A DNA stretch of 32,656 nucleotides from Collinsella sp. GTDB lineage: Bacteria; Actinomycetota; Coriobacteriia; Coriobacteriales; Coriobacteriaceae. The notes under the pieces were generated by a model. The model had not been told where the DNA came from, made no database searches, and saw nothing but the letters and a program-made list of their open reading frames with translations. The stretch is from positions 1 through 32,656 of the forward strand of contig DXLP01000025.1 of NCBI GenBank assembly GCA_019414645.1, given 5' to 3'. A program made the position numbers and the translations under genes. The number at the start of each line of letters is the position of its first letter. The first letter of the stretch is position 1. Positions 7,092 to 14,648 of this stretch are shown piece after piece.

Positions 7092-7120
7092 GTTGACCGG
7101 AATGTTCAATTCCGGTCAAC
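7092..7120. promoter_or_regulatory. Perfect 12-bp dyad between two minus-strand genes
   Basis: GTTGACCGGAAT, five bases, ATTCCGGTCAAC. It lies 66 bases after the stop of the gene at 7187 and 43 bases before the start of the gene at 7048, both minus strand. Without a T run it is a weak terminator candidate; it could equally be an operator, as it contains TTGACC in a -35-like place. Confidence 0.5.
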
Positions 7121-7186
7121 GCCTTGAATATGCCATCTCAAATTGATTGGAAACGCCATGGGGGGCTAGGGACGACCATACTTAGT

Positions 7187-8008
7187 CTATCCGATAATTC
7201 CAGGAAGAATAGGGGCGATGAGTACGCCCAGCTTCGTTACGTTCTCAATAAACGTAGCCCCTTCGTTGATGCCCTTTAGGGTGTTCCATAGCGACTTTAG
7301 TATTGACGGTTTAGGCTGCGGAGTCTCAAAAACGTCTTTCATCGCGGCGATTGCATCCGCAGCAATTGTCCTGTTCTCACTGGAAAGCTCGTGGAGGGAG
7401 CTTTCCAGTTTTCCGATTATGTCGTTGAGCGCGTTAACGTCTATGCCGTTTGACTGATTGATGGTCGTACTTGACCCGTTCGTTGTCTGGGAAGCGATGG
7501 CGGCTCCCGAGTTGCCGAAATTGTTTACCTGTGTCACGGATTCATCCAATCCTAGTTCGATGCCCTTTAGTGTGATGGCCTGATTGACTCCGTTTACGAG
7601 GCGTCTCGCTACGTCATTCAGGAAGCCTTCGGCCATATCGTCATATTTCCTTGAACCGTGTGCATAGCCTAGAAGGAGGTGAAACGACTGGCATAGCTTT
7701 CTGTCGACTATTGCTTTGAGTACGAGATACGTTACGGCGCTTTCGCCCTCGCAGCTAGGCGGGAAGTTAAATATGGTATATGGGTCCGAATTTACTTCAT
7801 CGATTTCGGCGTTTTTGTCGAACCCGCTAGGCAAATGGTTTGCCACGCAATCCTCAATGAACGCTCGTGTTACAGGCTGCCCATCAATAAAGTTGAGGTA
7901 GCGAGTGAGGGCTGTGTTGAGGTCATTGTAGTCAGACCTTAAAAGATTGCTGGCTTCAGCACTATGCTTGAAGAGTAGTTTTCGCAGCTCAATCTTCTCA
8001 GAATCCAT
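7187..8008 (-). CDS. Two-domain protein with Gly/Asn/Ser/Thr linker and hydrophobic tail
   Basis: 273 residues. A helical N-terminal domain (about 1-155) is followed by a polar low-complexity linker (about 160-190, with VNNFGNSGAAIASQTTNGSS), a predicted coiled-coil or helical segment (190-235), and a C-terminal helix ending in a hydrophobic Gly/Pro/Ile tail (LGVLIAPILPGIIG). The order, domain then beta-prone polar linker then helices, resembles abortive-infection proteins such as those with AbiTii domains, but I do not see the AbiTii domain itself. Its start overlaps the zinc-ribbon gene by 11 bases, so the two are translationally coupled and probably act together. Candidate membrane-acting effector; inference. 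Confidence 0.65.
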   Translation of the reverse strand: MDSEKIELRKLLFKHSAEASNLLRSDYNDLNTALTRYLNFIDGQPVTRAFIEDCVANHLPSGFDKNAEIDEVNSDPYTIFNFPPSCEGESAVTYLVLKAIVDRKLCQSFHLLLGYAHGSRKYDDMAEGFLNDVARRLVNGVNQAITLKGIELGLDESVTQVNNFGNSGAAIASQTTNGSSTTINQSNGIDVNALNDIIGKLESSLHELSSENRTIAADAIAAMKDVFETPQPKPSILKSLWNTLKGINEGATFIENVTKLGVLIAPILPGIIG

Positions 8009-8456
8009 TGAATTGTCCTATTCCGCAGTAGGGGCATGTGTATAAAGACATCGCAAGTGCAGGGGACACCTTTGATATGCGCTTGCAGTCCTTGCAGGTT
8101 ACCTTCTGAAGGGCTTCGATTGCTTGCCGGATGGGAATCTCGGGTTCCTCTTCATTGTATGATTTCACACTGAAAGAGACGTGATCATTGCCCTTTCCGC
8201 CAAGCTCCTTCTTAAGCAGTTCTTCTAGCTCCGGCACGACCACATTCGCTGTTTTTGATAAGGCCAGGTCGATGACGTCCGGTGTGAAGAAGTTGTCCGA
8301 GATAAGGCCGCACAGAGGGCAGTGGATATCTAGGACGGAATCACTCTCATACTCATCAACGACGACTTTGAATAGCTCTCCGCAGTTCGGACATTGGAAA
8401 AGTACGCAGCCGTCTTCATCGGAAGGTATCGAGATGTTGAACCGAAGGTTGTCCAT
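7998..8456 (-). CDS. Double zinc-ribbon protein
   Basis: 152 residues; strong AAAGGAGG site four bases before the ATG. Two CxxC pairs near the N-terminus (C22/C25, C46/C49) and two near the C-terminus (C121/C124, C141/C144) make two zinc ribbons joined by an acidic, helical middle. Such proteins often bind nucleic acid or a partner. It overlaps the downstream gene by 11 bases, and the frameshifted gene upstream ends 20 bases before its start, so all three look like one operon. No named family recognised. Confidence 0.7.
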   Translation of the reverse strand: MDNLRFNISIPSDEDGCVLFQCPNCGELFKVVVDEYESDSVLDIHCPLCGLISDNFFTPDVIDLALSKTANVVVPELEELLKKELGGKGNDHVSFSVKSYNEEEPEIPIRQAIEALQKVTCKDCKRISKVSPALAMSLYTCPYCGIGQFNGF

Positions 8457-8476
8457 ATTGCCTCCTTTCAGGAAAT

Positions 8477-8946
8477 CTAATCGATAATATCTTGACTTCG
8501 GGGTAAATAACGTAACGCCTCAAGGCGTCCGTGGAGCTCGGAATCGTCGTTAATTCGCCCAACGAATCCAAGGGCCTCGAGCAGCTTTCGGACCCTTGTT
8601 ATATCCGCGCATGGGGTGCCTCACGTATTGATTGTAATGGGAAACCGCTGCTACCGTAGTGGATTGATGTTTCGGTTTCGTCCATAGAATCGCACAGTTT
8701 AAACAGCCTGGAGCGATCTATTGTCTGATATGCGACTTCGTTGAGCTCTTTCATCATGAGGCGATTAAGTATGAACAAGGCACCCATTGATTCAATTACG
8801 ATCGCGTCGGAAATGTTGGTGTAACCGCACGGCTGCTTCATCCATCCTTTCCGAGTGATCTCGCCAAATTGCCCGTCCGGGAGAACAATGGATCGAGCGT
8901 TGCGCCCCGCTCCCAGGGGTGCGGCGCTCCTGATTAAACTGTTCAC
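8477..8946 (-). pseudogene. Frameshifted gene heading the zinc-ribbon operon
   Basis: From GTG 8944-8946 (AGGGG about 11 bases upstream) the frame reads protein-like sequence through ITRKGWMKQPCGYTNISDA and SIHYGSSGFPLQSIREAP, then stops at 8599. The adjacent frame continues convincingly: ADITRVRKLLEALGFVGRIN, then ELHGRLEALRYLPRSQDIID and a stop at 8477. One missing base in the GGGG run at 8613-8616 would join them into a protein of about 156 residues. Either a real pseudogene or a sequencing error. Family not recognised. Confidence 0.55.
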
Positions 8947-8952
8947 TTTTAA

Positions 8953-9150
8953 ATGACCCCTGTGCTCAATTCTCTGTGGCTATTTGAGGAGGATGAGCTC
9001 GATTTAAGTGAGTTGCTCGAGTATCTGAGGGCGCTCATCACGGACGATCGCAAGATAATCCACGGTAATAGCGAGCTAAAACGGCTTATTAGAATGTATG
9101 ATTTTCTTAAGTACAAGAAGGCCTTCGACATATCGGCTACTAGTGAGTAA
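8953..9150 (+). CDS. Small acidic protein, uncertain
   Basis: 65 residues with natural-looking composition (LWLFEEDELDLSELLEYLRA, then LKRLIRMYDFLKYKK): an acidic helix followed by a basic one. An in-frame TAA lies directly before the ATG and no ribosome-binding site is visible, so it could be the 3' end of a broken gene. It is divergent from the frameshifted gene whose start is seven bases away. No family recognised. Confidence 0.4.
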   Translation: MTPVLNSLWLFEEDELDLSELLEYLRALITDDRKIIHGNSELKRLIRMYDFLKYKKAFDISATSE

Positions 9151-9156
9151 TCCCAC

Positions 9157-9441
9157 CTAGCGTCTATGAAGAAGGCCGTCTTTGTAAACTATGGCATCTG
9201 AGCGTATAGTGCGAACACCACGTGCAAATGCATACTTAATATAACGCTTTCTGCTTGAAATCACAATGGTGTCTGTTTCGACCTGCCAATCAAGGGAAGA
9301 TGGTGTAGAGTATCTTCCTGCAATACAAAAGCTCTTTGGGAGCTTTAAGGGTGACGCTTTCAAACTGAGAGTCTTGCCCTTTTTTATGCGTGCAATGCCT
9401 GATATGCTAGCCAGACATCGTTTGATTTGGTTGAAAATCAT
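9157..9441 (-). CDS. Small hypothetical protein, uncertain
   Basis: 94 residues, basic (KRYIKYAFARGVRTIRSDAI, then VYKDGLLHRR at the end). No clear ribosome-binding site before the ATG at 9439-9441. The composition favours this strand over the opposing frame. It may be a fragment. No family recognised. Confidence 0.3.
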   Translation of the reverse strand: MIFNQIKRCLASISGIARIKKGKTLSLKASPLKLPKSFCIAGRYSTPSSLDWQVETDTIVISSRKRYIKYAFARGVRTIRSDAIVYKDGLLHRR

Positions 9442-9518
9442 GTGTGTCTTGATTTGAATTACATGATTGTCGCTTGCCTCAAATTTGCAGCTTTGACTTA
9501 CGGATTGATAATCAGTAG

Positions 9519-9615
9519 CCTATCTAAAAAGCGGTATTGACGAGGGTAACCTACGGGTCCCGCGTCCAGAGGAAAGGCGGCTGTCCTTCTTGGGATGGCT
9601 GCCTTTCCTCTTTTT
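9519..9615 (+). ncRNA. Candidate short transcript 1
   Basis: Preceded by TTGCAG (9485-9490), 16-bp spacer, GATAAT (9507-9512), and closed by the strong terminator at 9568-9615. The roughly 95-nt product has no convincing ORF. It could be a small RNA or a leader. Promoter and terminator are seen; transcription is inferred. Confidence 0.35.
9568..9615 (+). terminator. Intrinsic terminator
   Basis: Perfect 11-bp stem AGAGGAAAGGC / GCCTTTCCTCT with a 22-base loop, followed by a T run (TTTTTA). Confidence 0.65.
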
Positions 9616-9625
9616 AGGAACCGCG

Positions 9626-9778
9626 ATGGCGGCTGACCGGGAGACCTACCGCGGCGACCTCTCTGGCGTCCCTGAAGATTTGCATGGCCCCCTGTCTTCT
9701 TTGGACTTTCATGAGATAGAAACGACTGGGGTTGGGAACAAGATGGATGCGCTTCTTAGTTACATAGCTGCTTTTTAA
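9626..9778 (+). CDS. Doubtful 50-residue ORF
   Basis: ATG 9626 with an AGGA at usable spacing; the sequence (MAADRETYRGDLSGVPEDLH...) looks protein-like, but it starts right after a terminator and no family is recognised. Kept as a possibility only. Confidence 0.2.
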   Translation: MAADRETYRGDLSGVPEDLHGPLSSLDFHEIETTGVGNKMDALLSYIAAF

Positions 9779-9826
9779 GAGCTGCTCCCTAAAAGTGAAG
9801 ATAATTTCTACTTGTGGCAGAGCCTG

Positions 9827-9854
9827 TAGACAAACAAGGGATATCGGCTAAATT
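9827..9854 (+). promoter_or_regulatory. Promoter of short transcript 2
   Basis: TAGACA (9827-9832), 16-bp spacer, TAAATT (9849-9854). Confidence 0.4.
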
Positions 9855-9860
9855 AAAGTC

Positions 9861-9921
9861 AATTGCGGTGGGAGCCTTCGGGCGACACCTGAAGAGGGTT
9901 GATGCGTCGGCCCTCTTTTTT
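9861..9921 (+). ncRNA. Candidate short transcript 2
   Basis: About 60 nt between the promoter at 9827 and a terminator. It would fold into two adjacent hairpins: GGTGGGAGCC TTCG GGCGACACC (UUCG tetraloop) and the terminator stem AAGAGGG / CCCTCTT. There is no downstream gene on this strand for several hundred bases, so an independent small RNA is as likely as an attenuator. Confidence 0.35.
9892..9921 (+). terminator. Intrinsic terminator
   Basis: AAGAGGG (9892-9898), 12-base loop, CCCTCTT (9911-9917), then TTTT. Confidence 0.7.
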
Positions 9922-9988
9922 GTTTGGATGTAAGATTCGGCCTGTCAAAACTTACATCTCAATTGAGAATAGGCGAAATTGCGTGCGA

Positions 9989-10273
9989 TTATCTGCTTGT
10001 ATGCAACTTTGCTGACGTGTTGTTGGTAAGTCTAAGTTCGCAACGGGTTCTTGGCAGAGGATTGACCGGGATTGTGAATTGCGACTCTTCGAGACGCGGC
10101 ACCGAGGCCTTCCTGGATAAGTCCGTGAGGCTGCCGCTCAGGTCAAGTTCTGCATGGCCGTATTCTTCGATTATGCAGCCAGGGTGATTCTCGTCTGGTA
10201 AAACTGGCCGCGAAGTGATTATCACTCGACGTGTCTCAAGTGACTCATTAGTTTCCACGCGTTTCTCTATCAT
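9989..10273 (-). CDS. Small protein with CIIEEY motif
   Basis: 94 residues from ATG 10271-10273, no clear ribosome-binding site. The central part (VIITSRPVLPDENHPGCIIE, EYGHAELDLSGSLTDL) matches the relic at 474-593 over about 27 residues, which supports real coding origin. The last 40 residues are less protein-like, so it may be decayed. It is divergent from the scrR gene. Family not recognised. The 9442-10343 stretch otherwise holds the two short transcripts and the doubtful ORF at 9626. Confidence 0.4.
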   Translation of the reverse strand: MIEKRVETNESLETRRVIITSRPVLPDENHPGCIIEEYGHAELDLSGSLTDLSRKASVPRLEESQFTIPVNPLPRTRCELRLTNNTSAKLHTSR

Positions 10274-10314
10274 GTAATCGCTACGTCATGCGGTCGTTCG
10301 CACGGGTATCATGT

Positions 10315-10328
10315 TGAAAGCGATTTCA
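10315..10328. promoter_or_regulatory. ScrR operator before its own gene
   Basis: TGAAAGCGATTTCA, a near-perfect palindrome around a central CG, as LacI-family regulators use. It resembles the two operators before the transporter gene, so the regulator likely controls its own gene. Confidence 0.55.
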
Positions 10329-10343
10329 ACGACGGGGGTACTC

Positions 10344-11324
10344 GTGGTAAAGATGAAGGATGTCGCCGAGCTGGCGGGTGTTTCGAACGCCGCGGTTTCG
10401 CGCTATCTCAACGGTGGATATATCTCGGCTGATAAGGCCGAGCGCATTAAACAGGCGATCGAGCAGACCGGCTATGTGCGGTCCAACCAGGCTCGTGCCT
10501 TGCGTACCGGCTCTACCAAGCTCATCGGTGTCATCGTGCCTAAGATTAACTCCGAGTCGGTGAGCCGAATTACCGCAGGCATTGGCCAGGTGCTTGGTCG
10601 CCGCGGGTATCAGATGTTGCTCGCCAACACCGACAACGTTGCCGAGCGTGAGCTCGAGTACCTCGACTTGTTCCAGAACCACCCGGTCGATGGCATCGTG
10701 CTGGTAGCGACCATGATTACCGATGAGCATCGTGCGGCTATTGCATCGTGCCGCGTGCCCATTGTGCTGATTGGCCAAAACGTCGAGGGCGCGGCCTGCG
10801 TCTACCATGACGATTACGAGGCGGCATATGAGCTGGGCCATGCGCTCGTGGGGCGCGTGGAGGGAAAGATCGCCTACATCGGTGTTACCGAAGAAGACCG
10901 CGCCGCGGGCTACGACCGACGCCGTGGCTTTGAGGCAGGCTTGCTGGCTGCGGGGGTTGTGCTCGATCCCCACCTGGTGCGTCGTGGCTCCTTCACGCTC
11001 GACTCGGGATATCGTGCGGCGCGCGAGTTGTTGGCCGACGTGCCCGACGTCTCGTTTATCGCCTGCGCGACCGATACCATGGCCGCCGGCGCCCTGCGCG
11101 CTCTTGATGAGGCGCGTGGCGTGGGCGAGGGCTTACATCGCGTGAGCGGATTTGGCGACAACGCGTTTTTGCGCGCGCTGACGGGCGGCATTCCCACCGT
11201 CCATTATGGCTATCTGACCAGTGGCGTCGAGGCCACCAATATGCTGCTCGACACGCTCGATGGCGTGGAAGGGGAGGGCGGCCTGCGTACGCTCAAGCTC
11301 GGTCATCAGCTTATGAATGTCTAG
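10344..11324 (+). CDS. scrR: LacI-family repressor of the sucrose locus
   Basis: 326 residues from GTG 10344, chosen because GGGGG lies six bases upstream and an ATG at 10311 would place the operator inside the coding region. The N-terminus MVKMKDVAELAGVSNAAVSR is the canonical LacI HTH, followed by the hinge helix (ALRTGSTKLIGVIVP) and a periplasmic-binding-type sugar-sensor domain to the end. Next to sucrose transport and hydrolysis genes, so it should release DNA on binding sucrose-6-phosphate or fructose; the ligand is inferred. Operators at 10315 and at 11412/11438. Confidence 0.85.
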   Translation: MVKMKDVAELAGVSNAAVSRYLNGGYISADKAERIKQAIEQTGYVRSNQARALRTGSTKLIGVIVPKINSESVSRITAGIGQVLGRRGYQMLLANTDNVAERELEYLDLFQNHPVDGIVLVATMITDEHRAAIASCRVPIVLIGQNVEGAACVYHDDYEAAYELGHALVGRVEGKIAYIGVTEEDRAAGYDRRRGFEAGLLAAGVVLDPHLVRRGSFTLDSGYRAARELLADVPDVSFIACATDTMAAGALRALDEARGVGEGLHRVSGFGDNAFLRALTGGIPTVHYGYLTSGVEATNMLLDTLDGVEGEGGLRTLKLGHQLMNV

Positions 11325-11411
11325 GTTTTGGGCGCCCGCCGCTATCTTCGGACCACTGTTATTTGTCCCAAACTACCTTTCACCGGCGAAAATCTACCGT
11401 TTACCGCTATA

Positions 11412-11451
11412 TGAAAACGATTACAGTAATATGAAACTGAAAACGATTACA
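11412..11451. promoter_or_regulatory. Twin operators before the PTS gene
   Basis: Two identical copies of TGAAAACGATTACA at 11412-11425 and 11438-11451, 26 bp apart, 56 bp before the transporter start. The second is extended to ACTG...CAGT symmetry. Same class as the site before scrR. The spacing would place two dimers on roughly the same face of the helix. Confidence 0.7.
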
Positions 11452-11506
11452 GTGTAAGTGTCAAAGATGGCCAGGTGTAAAACGCCCGTTAGACGAAAGG
11501 GAAGTC

Positions 11507-12907
11507 ATGGACTACCGCAAATCAGCCCAAGAGGTGCTCGACAACATCGGTGGCGCCGGCAACGTCGTGTCGGCCGCGCATTGCGCCACGCGTCTGCGCC
11601 TGGTGATTGCCGACAACGCAAGGGTCGACAAGGAAGCCATCGAGAATATCGACGGTGCCAAGGGCGTCTTTGAGGCCCAAGGCCAGCTCCAGATTATTTT
11701 TGGCACCGGTACCGTCAACAAGGTCTATGACGAGTTCATCGCCCTCGGCGGCATCAATGCTGCTTCCAAGGCTGAGGTCAAGGAGGCCGCGGCGCAGCAG
11801 CAGAACATCTTTATGCGCGCCATTAAGGTCCTCGGCGATATCTTCGTTCCCATCATTCCCGCCATCGTGGCTTCGGGCCTGCTGCTGGGCATCATGAGCG
11901 CCCTCAACTTTATGGCCTCCAACGGCTTTATCGCGCTCGACACCAATAACTGCATCTACAAGATTGCCGACCTGGTCTCGGGTACGTCCTTTGGCATCCT
12001 GCAGATCCTGATTGGCTACTCCGCGGCCAAGGCTTTCGGCGCTAATCCGTACCTGGGCGCCGTCGTCGGCGGCGCGTTCATCAACTCCTCGCTGCAGAGC
12101 TCCTACACGGTCGCCTCCGAGGGCGTGCAGACCATGGTCACCGTCATCCCCGGCGTGTACAGCTTTGAGTGGGTTGGCTATCAGGGCCACGTCATCCCCA
12201 TCGTCATCGCTTGCGCGATCCTTGCCTTCCTCGAGAAGCGTCTGCACAAGATCGTTCCCGAGATGTTCGACCTCTTTGTAACCCCGCTTGTCTCCGTGTT
12301 CGTGACCGTGCTCGTGACGCTTATCGCTGTCGGTCCCGTCTTTGTGTGGGCCGAGAATGCCGTCCTCGGTCTGATCCAGGCTCTGCTCACCCTGCCCTTT
12401 GGCATCGGTTCCTTTATCGTCGGCCTGTTCTATGCCCCCACGGTCGTCACCGGTATTCACCAGATGTACACCGCCATCGACCTGGGCCAGCTTGCCCAGT
12501 ACGGCGTGACCTATTGGCTGCCCATTGCCAGTGCCGCCAACATCGCCCAGGGCGGCGCCGCGCTTGCCGTTGCCTTTAAGACCCACGATGCCAAGATCAA
12601 GGGCCTAGCGCTTCCTTCGGCTCTGTCCGCCTTCATGGGTATTACCGAGCCTGCCATCTTTGGTGTGAACCTGCGCTTCTTTAAGCCCTTCATCGCTGGC
12701 TGCATCGGCGGCGGCTGCGGCGCCCTGGTCTGCGCGCTCACCTCGCTCGCCGCTTCCGGTACGGGCGTTACGGGTATCTTCGGTATCCTGCTGTGCCTGG
12801 CCCAGCCCGTGCAGTACGCGATCATGTTTGCGGTCGCCGCGCTGGTTTCCTTTGGCGTCTCGTTTGTCCTGTACAAGGACGAGCCCAAGGCTTCCGAGCA
12901 GGCCTAA
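11507..12907 (+). CDS. scrA: PTS EIIBC, sucrose type
   Basis: 466 residues. The EIIB domain (1-90) has the phosphorylated cysteine C26 in SAAHCATRLRL. The EIIC domain (about 105-455) has some ten hydrophobic segments and the conserved GITEPAIFG (378-386). The protein imports and phosphorylates sucrose at the membrane, giving sucrose-6-phosphate. There is no EIIA domain, so phosphate must come from a separate EIIA (glucose type) encoded elsewhere, as in other ScrA proteins. AGGGAAG precedes the ATG. The sucrose assignment rests on family resemblance and on the GH32 gene next door; a related beta-fructoside is the alternative. Confidence 0.85.
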   Translation: MDYRKSAQEVLDNIGGAGNVVSAAHCATRLRLVIADNARVDKEAIENIDGAKGVFEAQGQLQIIFGTGTVNKVYDEFIALGGINAASKAEVKEAAAQQQNIFMRAIKVLGDIFVPIIPAIVASGLLLGIMSALNFMASNGFIALDTNNCIYKIADLVSGTSFGILQILIGYSAAKAFGANPYLGAVVGGAFINSSLQSSYTVASEGVQTMVTVIPGVYSFEWVGYQGHVIPIVIACAILAFLEKRLHKIVPEMFDLFVTPLVSVFVTVLVTLIAVGPVFVWAENAVLGLIQALLTLPFGIGSFIVGLFYAPTVVTGIHQMYTAIDLGQLAQYGVTYWLPIASAANIAQGGAALAVAFKTHDAKIKGLALPSALSAFMGITEPAIFGVNLRFFKPFIAGCIGGGCGALVCALTSLAASGTGVTGIFGILLCLAQPVQYAIMFAVAALVSFGVSFVLYKDEPKASEQA

Positions 12908-12926
12908 GAGCTTTTGATTGAAGGGT

Positions 12927-12951
12927 GCCCGCGGGTTGTATGCTCGCGGGC
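12927..12951 (+). other. Intercistronic hairpin
   Basis: GCCCGCG / CGCGGGC stem with an 11-base loop but no T run, 20 bases after the transporter stop. More likely an mRNA-stability element than a full terminator, since no promoter is visible before scrB. Confidence 0.45.
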
Positions 12952-13013
12952 GTTTCCCGTATCCGGTGTCGATCTCTGGCGCCTTGTTACTTTCGATCCG
13001 TTAGGACTTTGAT

Positions 13014-14552
13014 ATGTCTAATGCACTTGGCCGCGACCTTGCAAAGCTGGTTGCCGCTGTTGACGCTGCCGCCTCTGAGTGCGGCCATGGCGCGTATGGC
13101 CAGCGCTTCCATATTATGCCGCCGGCGGGCTGGCTCAACGACCCCAACGGTCTTTGCCAAGCGGGCGGCGTGTTTCACGCGTACTTCCAGTATGCCCCGT
13201 TTGATGTGAACGGTGGCGTAAAGATGTGGGGCCATGCCACAAGCCGCGACCTTATGAACTGGGAATATGTTGGCGCCCCGCTGCTGCCCGACGAGCCGTT
13301 CGATTGCCATGGCGTGTATTCAGGCTCCGCGCTTGCCGAGGACGGCCGCATTCGCGTGCTCTATACGGGCAACGTTAAGCTTTCCGATGCGGACGGCACG
13401 TACGACTACGTCAATACCGGCCGTCGCGCCGATACTGTTTATGTCGAGAGCGTTGATGGCCTTGCCGGTCGGGAGTTCAGCCAAAAGCGCGTGGTGCTGG
13501 CGTCCGATGATTATCCCGAGGATTTGACCTGCCACGTGCGTGACCCCAAGGTGTGGCGCGATGATGACGGGCGTTACCACATGGTGCTGGGCGCGCGTCG
13601 TCGCGTGGATGGGCCGCATGCCGATAGTCGATTTTGCGCCATGCACGGCGAGGGTGCCGGGCGCGATGTGGGCGAGATCCTGGTGTATGGCTCGGCCGAT
13701 ATGCTGAGTTGGGAGCTCGAGAGTCGTGTGTCTACGCCCGAGCGCTTTGGCTTTATGTGGGAGTGCCCCGGCTATATCGAGCTCGATGCGAATGGCGATA
13801 CCGCTGCATTTTTGTCGTTCTCGCCCCAGGGGCTCGAGGGCGGTCGTTGGGACCGCGGCAATGTGTATGCAGCGGGCTACATGCCTGTAACGGGCGACAT
13901 TACGGGTGGTGACGGTGTCTATGAGCTGGGCGAGTTCCGCCTGTGGGACGCCGGTTTTGACTTCTATGCTCCGCAGGAGTTCACGGCCGAGGACGGTCGC
14001 CACATTCTGATTGGCTGGATGGGTATGTCCGATGAGCCGACCTATGGCAACGCGCCCACCGTGGCGTGCGGCTGGCAGCACTGCATGACGGTGCCGCGCG
14101 AGCTTACGGCCGGTGACGGCGGCGTGGTGCTGCAGCAGCCGGCGTGCGAGATCGAGCGCCATTATGCCTCGGTGCGTGTGGGGGAGGGCTCGTTGGAGGT
14201 TGACGGCGATACCTGCTTTGACCTTGCTGTCGACGGTGTCGACGGCGCGTTTACCGCGATTGTTGATGGCGAGCTGAAGCTGGCGTATGTGCCCGCCGAG
14301 GGCGGACTGCCCTCGCGCTTTGAGATGCGATTTACCGATGAGGGTCGCGCTTCTGCCGGCTGCGGTCGTACCGTGCGCTGGGAGCCCGTCAACGAGGTTC
14401 GTAACGTGCGCATTGTTGGCGATGTCTCGTCGGTCGAGGTGTTTGTGAACGATGGCGCGCTCGTGTTTTCGACGCGCATCTATCCCGAGACCTATGGCGT
14501 GTCCGTTGATGCTCCGGGTGCGAGCGTGACCTACCACGCGCTCAACATCTAG
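13014..14552 (+). CDS. scrB: Sucrose-6-phosphate hydrolase, GH32
   Basis: 512 residues. The five-bladed propeller carries the three GH32 hallmarks: WLNDPNG with nucleophile D43, RDP with D177 (transition-state stabiliser), and WECPGY with acid/base E250. A beta-sandwich C-terminal module follows from about residue 370. It splits sucrose-6-phosphate made by the PTS into glucose-6-phosphate and fructose in the cytoplasm; there is no signal peptide. AGGA lies eight bases before the ATG. It is probably cotranscribed with scrA and ends at the terminator at 14591. Activity on fructo-oligosaccharides cannot be excluded. Confidence 0.9.
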   Translation: MSNALGRDLAKLVAAVDAAASECGHGAYGQRFHIMPPAGWLNDPNGLCQAGGVFHAYFQYAPFDVNGGVKMWGHATSRDLMNWEYVGAPLLPDEPFDCHGVYSGSALAEDGRIRVLYTGNVKLSDADGTYDYVNTGRRADTVYVESVDGLAGREFSQKRVVLASDDYPEDLTCHVRDPKVWRDDDGRYHMVLGARRRVDGPHADSRFCAMHGEGAGRDVGEILVYGSADMLSWELESRVSTPERFGFMWECPGYIELDANGDTAAFLSFSPQGLEGGRWDRGNVYAAGYMPVTGDITGGDGVYELGEFRLWDAGFDFYAPQEFTAEDGRHILIGWMGMSDEPTYGNAPTVACGWQHCMTVPRELTAGDGGVVLQQPACEIERHYASVRVGEGSLEVDGDTCFDLAVDGVDGAFTAIVDGELKLAYVPAEGGLPSRFEMRFTDEGRASAGCGRTVRWEPVNEVRNVRIVGDVSSVEVFVNDGALVFSTRIYPETYGVSVDAPGASVTYHALNI

Positions 14553-14590
14553 GCGATTCGTCGCATATCGGCGCTATACTGCAGCCGTTG

Positions 14591-14626
14591 CCCACGATGC
14601 GGGGAACATCCGTATCGTGGGTTTTT
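14591..14626 (+). terminator. Terminator of the sucrose operon
   Basis: CCCACGATGCGG / CCGTATCGTGGG, a 12-bp stem (one G-U pair) with a 7-base loop, then TTTTT. Confidence 0.85.
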
Positions 14627-14648
14627 GTTTCTGAAGGGACGGTACCGT

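Noticed and set aside
9800..9832. TAATTTCTAC-like stretch resembling a Cas12a repeat
   Set aside because: Single occurrence, the stem partner GTAGA is too far away, no repeat-spacer array and no cas genes.
11522..12586. Long minus-strand open frames opposite scrA, and similar ones opposite scrB, guaB, leuS, nusA, infB and rpoD
   Set aside because: High-GC coding strands leave antisense frames open; the composition is that of codon shadows and the sense genes are certain.
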